Positions 58,495 through 64,000 of a stretch of 64,000 nucleotides of DNA are shown piece after piece; the stretch's first letter is position 1, and each line of letters begins with the position of its first letter. A program made the position numbers and the translations under genes. Below the pieces are notes generated by a model that was not told the DNA's origin, did no database searches, and saw only the letters and a list, made by a program, of their open reading frames with translations. The DNA is from Saccharomycopsis malanga (Eukaryota; Ascomycota; Saccharomycetes; Ascoideales; Saccharomycopsidaceae), in assembly GCA_004014935.1 (NCBI GenBank), contig CP025323.1, positions 434,001 through 498,000 of the forward strand. Direction: 5' to 3'.

Positions 58495-61400
58495 TTAGGT
58501 TGCCTTACTGTTTTTTCTTTTAGAGCGTCTTACAGCTACTGTTTGGCTCTTTTCAGGCTTTGTCACTTTTGAAGTTGTTTTTTTTTTACCTCTGGCGTTA
58601 GTCTTTGGCTTAGGCTTTGCTTTTGTTTTTGCTTTCGACTTTTTCGAAATGCTGGGTTGACTTCTAACCTTTGCAGCTCTAGTATTTCTAGGTTTAGAGA
58701 CAGGCTTTTCTTCCGCCTCTGAATCATCTTTATCACTGGCATCATTTGACTTAAATACCACATCCTCGTCAGAATCTTTATCCACATTGATAACGTTTTC
58801 ATCTCCAATATCAACATCTAAATTTTCTTGTTTCTTATCTTCTTTTTCAAAATCAATAACGATATCCTTTACACTTGAACTGGATTTAAGTCTTCCGTTT
58901 GCGATATCGTCCATCAACTTTTGTTCCAACTCGGACTCCTTGACTGCTTGTGAATCAGTTTCACCAATAATCTTACCGCTTCTTGTTTGCATCAAAATGT
59001 GTGAGAGTTGCTCTTCAAATTTATCCTCAGTCTTTTTGAAAGATTTCCGTCCCTTTTTAGGCTTAGTATCTGTCTCTCGTTGTAGTTCATCGTCCAAAGA
59101 TATAGGCTTCTTTTTAGTACGACTTGACTTGCGAATGCTGCCCGGTTCAACGATCTTAACAGGTGATTTTCTAGGAGATCTGGTTTTGATTGGAGACTTT
59201 CTAGGAGATCTTCTTGGAGACACGTTGGATGGCTCTACTGTTTTCGAAAATACTTGCTTTTTACGAGGCGAACGTCTCAAAGGAGTTCTCTTTATATCTT
59301 CTTTTTGTATCAGCTTTGCATCATCATCATCACTATCAGACTTTGTATTATCCAAAAAATCAAATTTGACTGGCGGTTGAAGTTCATGATGCTGATCTTG
59401 CTCTTCTTCGGATTTGATGTCCTTTGAGTACTCTGGCTCAGCTTTGATATCTGCATAAGCTTTGCCGTATTCAGTTTCTTGATCATCAGCGTCTTCTTCT
59501 ATGTGTAAAACATTTTGGTCTTCCTTGTCTATGTCTTCCTCAGTATCTTTGAAGGTATTTTCTTGATGATTATGTAAAATTGCACTCGCTCTTTCAGCAC
59601 TCATGAAGGGAGTTGACTCATCATCATTTCCAAGAGCTTCACCAGCTTCTTCTTTGTTACTTTCCATATCCAACAGCCGCTCAAGATTTGTATAGGACCC
59701 GTGGCTGACTTCAGACAATCTCTTTTCATATACAATATTTGGATCATCTTGTTCATTACCATTGTCGTCTTTCTTGATAGCCTCATTATCTCCCTCAACA
59801 GCACCGCTCTTTTCATCAATAGCATCGCTCTTTTCATCAATAGCATCGCTCTTTTCATCAATAGCATCGCTCCCTTCCTCAACAACATGATCCTTCTCAA
59901 TAGCATCATTCGTCTCAATAGCATCATTCGTCTCAATAACATGGTCCTTCTCGATAACATCATTATTCTCGATAACATTATTATTCTCAACAACATCATT
60001 ATTTTCAACAACATCATTATTTTCAATAACGCTATTATTTTCATTAACATTATTTTTGTTAAAACCATCTTCTTTGGCCATCTCCTTTTTTTCCACGAGG
60101 TCGTCCACCTGGTTAGCAAGATTAGCTTCGTCATCATTAATTTCTTGATCACCAGAGTCCTCATCGTTTGCTGCTATGGAAGGCATACCCATATCTTGAT
60201 CTTCAATAGCATCTTTTGAGTTAACATCCGTGTCTGTTGGTTGGTCGGCATCTTGATCCTCAATCAAAATATTTGGAAGTATATTCTGATTCTCAGCACT
60301 TTCGGAATCCAGCATACGGCCATCTAGCTCAATACTAGGCAGAGAATTAACATCAACTAGAGTGTTTATGGACTCCAATTCATCAACCTTCTTCACAATT
60401 TTCGGTAGACTAACCCAACTCAAAGCTCTTTTGAGACTCTTTACAGGCTTGGCTAATACTTTCGAAGGACTGACAGAGCCAAGTTTTTCAAGATCAGTTT
60501 GAATAGTTTTTGCATCAATCTCGTCGTATTGATTATTAACTAGAGTTGCTAACGTAGCATCATCTTCCATGATATCATTCTTTATCGCAATTTGTTCCTG
60601 TTCCAATTCTTGAATCTTGTCTTGTTTTTCTTCAGTAGCTGCGACAGTAGAAATAATTGCCTCGTTTCTGGAAACTGGCAAAGTAGCTTTTTTTTCAAAA
60701 GCTTCAATATCTTCTTTGTTTTCTAAATAATCTTCAATTTGATCTTTGCCATAATTTTTATTTTGGTTTTCGACTTTACCTTCGACACTTACTTTATCTT
60801 CAGTGCTAGCTTCATCTCCACTATCTTCAAGACTATGCTGGAGATCATTCCCGGGTGTATCATTATTACTTTTTTCATCATTGTTACTCTTGTCAGTTTC
60901 TTGAACCTTAATGGGCATGGCGTTCTTTTCATTGTTGATTAAATAATTCTCGTTTACATTGGCCAATTCCTCTTTGGCTGCAAAATTTTCAATGACAGGT
61001 TCCAATTCACCCAGTAGTTCTGCGTCGTATTGTTCTGTAGCACTTCTTGCACTTACTGAAACTGTTTCTCCATTAACAGTTTTCACATCTTTGTCAATAT
61101 CTTCAAAACTTTCCTTATCAACGTTCACACTTTGGATTTCATCACCAGATTTTTTCTCTTCGTCAGGTTGCACATCCTCCACATCAATTTTTTCTGGCTT
61201 GAAATCCAATTCAACATTTTCTTGAGGAGATAAGTTCTCATCGACAGCAATAAGACTAACCAGATCATTTGATATAGTTTCTTCCTCTACTTTTGTGGAA
61301 CGTTCTTCTGAATTCGCAACCTGTTTGTCTTCTATTGTGGCGTTTTTAAAACTGTCAATTTCTTCTTTCGGAAGTACATCTGCTGTGTCATTTTCAGCTA

Positions 61401-64000
61401 CACTTGTCAACATTTCAGAAGGTGCACCTGTCTCATCAACAGCAACCATATTTTCAGAGCTATCAGATGAATCTCTATCATTTGAAATAACGTTTGCAAG
61501 TTTATCATTCGTTGTAACTTTATTGTATGCGTTGCTTTCGACCTCTTCGAGCGATGAAGGCTCTAAATCAGCCTCAACTACTGATTCATTGTTTTCAGAA
61601 ACTTCTTCATGTTTAACAGCACTTTTTCTCCAAGGAGTAAAGAACAGGAAAATGTTTCGAAGTCTTTTGAATGTCGATGGTGAATCTTCTAATGTGTCTG
61701 TTTCTAATTTACGTTTCTTGGAAACTACTGTATCGCTTTTGCTCATTTCTGCAGACGTTTCTGAAGATGTTTCAGAGTCTGCGAACTGAATATCTGGTAT
61801 TTCATCATCTTGTTTAACATTCTGGTTGCCTTGTTCAATATCATGGTCATCCTGATCAATCTTAAAATCACCTCCATCATCTTTAACAATATTTACATTA
61901 ACATCATTTGACTCAGGTTGCGTCTCCTCTAAATCGTCAATTAGAATGTGATTAACACTAAACAGATCTCGCTCAGAATTGCCCGATATACTTGGGGTTC
62001 GCTGAGGTACAGTGTCTGATTCTTGCATTGAATTGTCATCATTATTAACGTTATTGTCAGCTAAATTTTCTTCATCAGCTTCTCTAGTCTCTTGCTTGTT
62101 CTTTATAGTTTCAGTGGTTTCTGTAATTTCTTCAACGGTATTTGAACTATAATTAGTCTCTTCCATGAAACTTTCTTCTGGCACCTCAACGTCAGGCTCA
62201 GCGGAAATCTTCTCAATAGCTGTCAGTTGAATTATAGTTTCCTCATTGATTCTTCTATCATGTGTTCTGTCGTTAAGGGGTTCTTCATATATAGTCACTT
62301 CGGTAAAGACTTCTTCAAAGACATTGGTAACTGTATTGGTTTCCCCTTTCTCTAACAGTGGAGTTTCTGGTTCTTGTATGTCACCTTCAAGCAAATCACT
62401 TTTGTTAGTGATTCCGTCATGTGCTAATTCCTCAATCTGATTGAAAGTCTCTGAAGATTGAATTTTGATACTTTCGATAATCGGCTCTTCAACAAATCCT
62501 TCTGGCTCCACGCTTTCAGACGGTATTCTAGGTTCTTCTACTTCAGGAGTTATACTAGCGGTTTTATCAGACTCCTTATCAGAAGAACGTTGTGGATCAT
62601 TAACAAGCTCATAAAAATCAACTTGTTTTTTGCCATCGTCTACTTGATTTTCAGAACTCATATCATAAACAGCAGTATGATATTGTGTTACATTAAAACT
62701 GTTGGTGGAATTGAAATCTGTCTCATCTTTGTTATTTGTTTGATCATTTTCGCCTTCTAGATTATCATTTGTATTCATGTCAGCATTCAATGAATTGTCG
62801 TTATATATTTTTAATCCTGACTGTTCCTCATCATTCATTTGTATATCTGATTGTTGTTGATTATCAATTTTTGATTGTTGTTGGCTATCAATCAAAATGT
62901 TGGAATCTTGAGCAGTATAACCCAAACCAATTTTGTCTTGACTTGTTCCATTAACATCTTCTTGATTCTTTATATTGGCGTCCTCCTGCTGAATTCCTGT
63001 ATCATTATTGATAGTGTCAATCTTCTCAAAAGCATCTTCATCAGAATTTACATCTTCGAGCACAACATGTTTTACAGTATGTGGTATAGTAGTATATTCC
63101 ACAGTGCTATGCGCTTGATCTTTGGCTACCTCTTTATCTGTTTCCTGGGGGCTCTCTTCCTCATGTTCAGGCAATACATTGCCAGATTCAAAAGTATGAT
63201 CTGGTGATATACTATAGGCACTTTTTTCAGCAGCTTCTGAAACTTCGGTAGAAAATCTAAATGGATCAATGCCACCAAAAGCACTTGGAGGAGGAGAAGC
63301 TTCTTTTCCGTTCTCACTTTCTTCATATGCCAGAACGGGCTGGCTTATATTCTTGTCAGTATTATCATCGGTATTGTCAATATTGAAAACATCATCAGCT
63401 TTGGCAGTATCATTCTCGTCATCATCATAATCATCATCATCATTACCAGCGGCAAATATGTGATTTTCATGATTATCATTCTCTACACTATCATAGACAT
63501 GTGCTGTATCAATTCTTTCTTCGTGATGTGTAGGATCAACTTCCTCTATGATATCTTCTGTGGAGTTTACCCAATTACCTGAAAGGTCACCTTGATGAGG
63601 TTCTTGGAAACCATTATTTTGAGCAGCAAGGATTGCTTGGGCTAACAATTCATTATTATACTTTGTGTTAAGAAAGTCTTGTTCGTTGTCTTCTTGTGGA
63701 CTGGAAATGTTACTTTGTTTCTGGTTTTCATAAGCATCAGCATCCAAAGTTACAATATCTTGATCTTGACTTTCGTGCTCTGTTTTGGTATCATGTTCAA
63801 TTCCTGTGAATTCCTGCTCCTCTTCCACAAACTCTTCATCGCTATAATTATTGCTTGCGGAAACGTCAACCTGTTCACCGGGTTGTTCTTTGCTTTGAAG
63901 CATATCTTGAGCAATTCTATACACATCCTGGTTCAATGAGGAAAGATCCTGAGCGGTGTAAAAGTCTTGGAAACAGGTTGTGTCATTTTGTGAGTCATTA
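58495..64000 (-). CDS. Very large acidic, repeat-rich, probably nuclear protein (5' end cut by the window edge)
   Basis: The frame is open from the right edge (no ATG needed; reading SLNQDVYRIAQDML about 63,930) to the stop at 58,495, over 1,830 codons. Most of it is Asp/Glu/Asn/Ser-rich. Two less acidic islands stand out: FKRLRNIFLFFTPWRKSAVK (about 61,615-61,675) and KSLKRALSWVSLPKIVKKVD (about 60,387-60,446). Tandem repeats include DAIDEKS (three 21-nt units, 59,800-59,862) and ENNDV-type units (59,880-60,060). Near the end are SPRK/SPIK motifs (RRSPRKSPIKTRSPRKSPVK, about 59,150-59,215), of the SPKK type that binds AT-rich minor grooves, and a strongly basic tail. The build recalls Esc1-like nuclear-periphery or chromatin proteins, but I cannot assign an orthologue. 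Confidence 0.8.
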   Translation of the reverse strand, partial: NDSQNDTTCFQDFYTAQDLSSLNQDVYRIAQDMLQSKEQPGEQVDVSASNNYSDEEFVEEEQEFTGIEHDTKTEHESQDQDIVTLDADAYENQKQSNISSPQEDNEQDFLNTKYNNELLAQAILAAQNNGFQEPHQGDLSGNWVNSTEDIIEEVDPTHHEERIDTAHVYDSVENDNHENHIFAAGNDDDDYDDDENDTAKADDVFNIDNTDDNTDKNISQPVLAYEESENGKEASPPPSAFGGIDPFRFSTEVSEAAEKSAYSISPDHTFESGNVLPEHEEESPQETDKEVAKDQAHSTVEYTTIPHTVKHVVLEDVNSDEDAFEKIDTINNDTGIQQEDANIKNQEDVNGTSQDKIGLGYTAQDSNILIDSQQQSKIDNQQQSDIQMNDEEQSGLKIYNDNSLNADMNTNDNLEGENDQTNNKDETDFNSTNSFNVTQYHTAVYDMSSENQVDDGKKQVDFYELVNDPQRSSDKESDKTASITPEVEEPRIPSESVEPEGFVEEPIIESIKIQSSETFNQIEELAHDGITNKSDLLEGDIQEPETPLLEKGETNTVTNVFEEVFTEVTIYEEPLNDRTHDRRINEETIIQLTAIEKISAEPDVEVPEESFMEETNYSSNTVEEITETTETIKNKQETREADEENLADNNVNNDDNSMQESDTVPQRTPSISGNSERDLFSVNHILIDDLEETQPESNDVNVNIVKDDGGDFKIDQDDHDIEQGNQNVKQDDEIPDIQFADSETSSETSAEMSKSDTVVSKKRKLETDTLEDSPSTFKRLRNIFLFFTPWRKSAVKHEEVSENNESVVEADLEPSSLEEVESNAYNKVTTNDKLANVISNDRDSSDSSENMVAVDETGAPSEMLTSVAENDTADVLPKEEIDSFKNATIEDKQVANSEERSTKVEEETISNDLVSLIAVDENLSPQENVELDFKPEKIDVEDVQPDEEKKSGDEIQSVNVDKESFEDIDKDVKTVNGETVSVSARSATEQYDAELLGELEPVIENFAAKEELANVNENYLINNEKNAMPIKVQETDKSNNDEKSNNDTPGNDLQHSLEDSGDEASTEDKVSVEGKVENQNKNYGKDQIEDYLENKEDIEAFEKKATLPVSRNEAIISTVAATEEKQDKIQELEQEQIAIKNDIMEDDATLATLVNNQYDEIDAKTIQTDLEKLGSVSPSKVLAKPVKSLKRALSWVSLPKIVKKVDELESINTLVDVNSLPSIELDGRMLDSESAENQNILPNILIEDQDADQPTDTDVNSKDAIEDQDMGMPSIAANDEDSGDQEINDDEANLANQVDDLVEKKEMAKEDGFNKNNVNENNSVIENNDVVENNDVVENNNVIENNDVIEKDHVIETNDAIETNDAIEKDHVVEEGSDAIDEKSDAIDEKSDAIDEKSGAVEGDNEAIKKDDNGNEQDDPNIVYEKRLSEVSHGSYTNLERLLDMESNKEEAGEALGNDDESTPFMSAERASAILHNHQENTFKDTEEDIDKEDQNVLHIEEDADDQETEYGKAYADIKAEPEYSKDIKSEEEQDQHHELQPPVKFDFLDNTKSDSDDDDAKLIQKEDIKRTPLRRSPRKKQVFSKTVEPSNVSPRRSPRKSPIKTRSPRKSPVKIVEPGSIRKSSRTKKKPISLDDELQRETDTKPKKGRKSFKKTEDKFEEQLSHILMQTRSGKIIGETDSQAVKESELEQKLMDDIANGRLKSSSSVKDIVIDFEKEDKKQENLDVDIGDENVINVDKDSDEDVVFKSNDASDKDDSEAEEKPVSKPRNTRAAKVRSQPSISKKSKAKTKAKPKPKTNARGKKKTTSKVTKPEKSQTVAVRRSKRKNSKAT

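Noticed and set aside
59601-60219. 187- and 172-codon frames overlapping the large acidic gene
   Set aside because: Repeats of Met/Leu or Asn/Ile produced by the tandem-repeat DNA read in other frames.
63934-63936. Apparent start of the large acidic protein near the right edge
   Set aside because: The codon is TTG (Leu), and the frame stays open to the window edge, so the true start lies outside.
1-64000. CRISPR arrays, bacterial-type operons or provirus
   Set aside because: None seen. Repeats are SINE-like, microsatellite or in-gene; gene structure is that of a yeast nuclear genome.

Overview
The window is nuclear DNA of a budding yeast (Saccharomycotina). The evidence is compact, mostly intronless protein genes with clear Saccharomyces cerevisiae orthologues, short introns with TACTAAC branch points, intronless tRNA-Gly(GCC) and tRNA-Glu(TTC), and AT-rich spacers. 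CTG is rare, and in at least two genes (AFG1 and MAM3) it falls where I remember the S. cerevisiae protein having serine. This suggests a species that reads CUG as Ser, but it is an inference from memory of the orthologues. Proteins are described here in the standard code.

Left part (1-13.3 kb): PHO81 (phosphate-sensing CDK inhibitor, cut by the left edge, with a perfect Pho4 site upstream), an unrecognised 360-residue protein, MAM3 (CNNM/CorC-type membrane protein) and SKG6 (polarity membrane protein). From 10 to 15 kb the order SKG6 > < IMP3 | MRPL6 > matches S. cerevisiae YHR149C-YHR148W-YHR147C, so this is a conserved block. Then come VAM6/VPS39 (HOPS), MRPL9, a two-intron orthologue of YGR210C (Obg/YchF-like GTPase), ECM32 (Upf1-like helicase), FZO1 (mitofusin), DLD2 (D-2-hydroxyglutarate dehydrogenase), IZH3 (PAQR), the divergent pair ESF2 | SQT1 (both ribosome biogenesis), and a gene-poor 3.9-kb stretch with three tRNA genes.

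Right part (42.5-64 kb): a SUR1/CSH1 sphingolipid mannosyltransferase, two PMP3-family genes (one SNA3/SNA4-like with a PPxY-type motif, one spliced PMP3) on either side of an F-box/SDS22-type LRR protein, AFG1, two divergent genes for small secreted proteins that share an unfamiliar motif set, COX17, HUT1, and a very large acidic, repeat-rich, probably nuclear protein cut by the right edge.

Two items are less ordinary. First, a dispersed repeat occurs four times in spacers (about 5.95, 20.56, 23.02 and 44.5 kb, always on the + strand). It has a tRNA-like head with A and B boxes, a shared body, a strongly conserved 3' module and an (ATT)n tail. One copy is flanked by a target-site duplication, so it looks like a tRNA-derived SINE family. 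Second, the secreted pair at 53.8-55.8 kb: both proteins have signal peptides and share VQNKG-x5-GK-x-F, IGE-x3-SK and KYVS in the same order. Neither belongs to a family I recognise.
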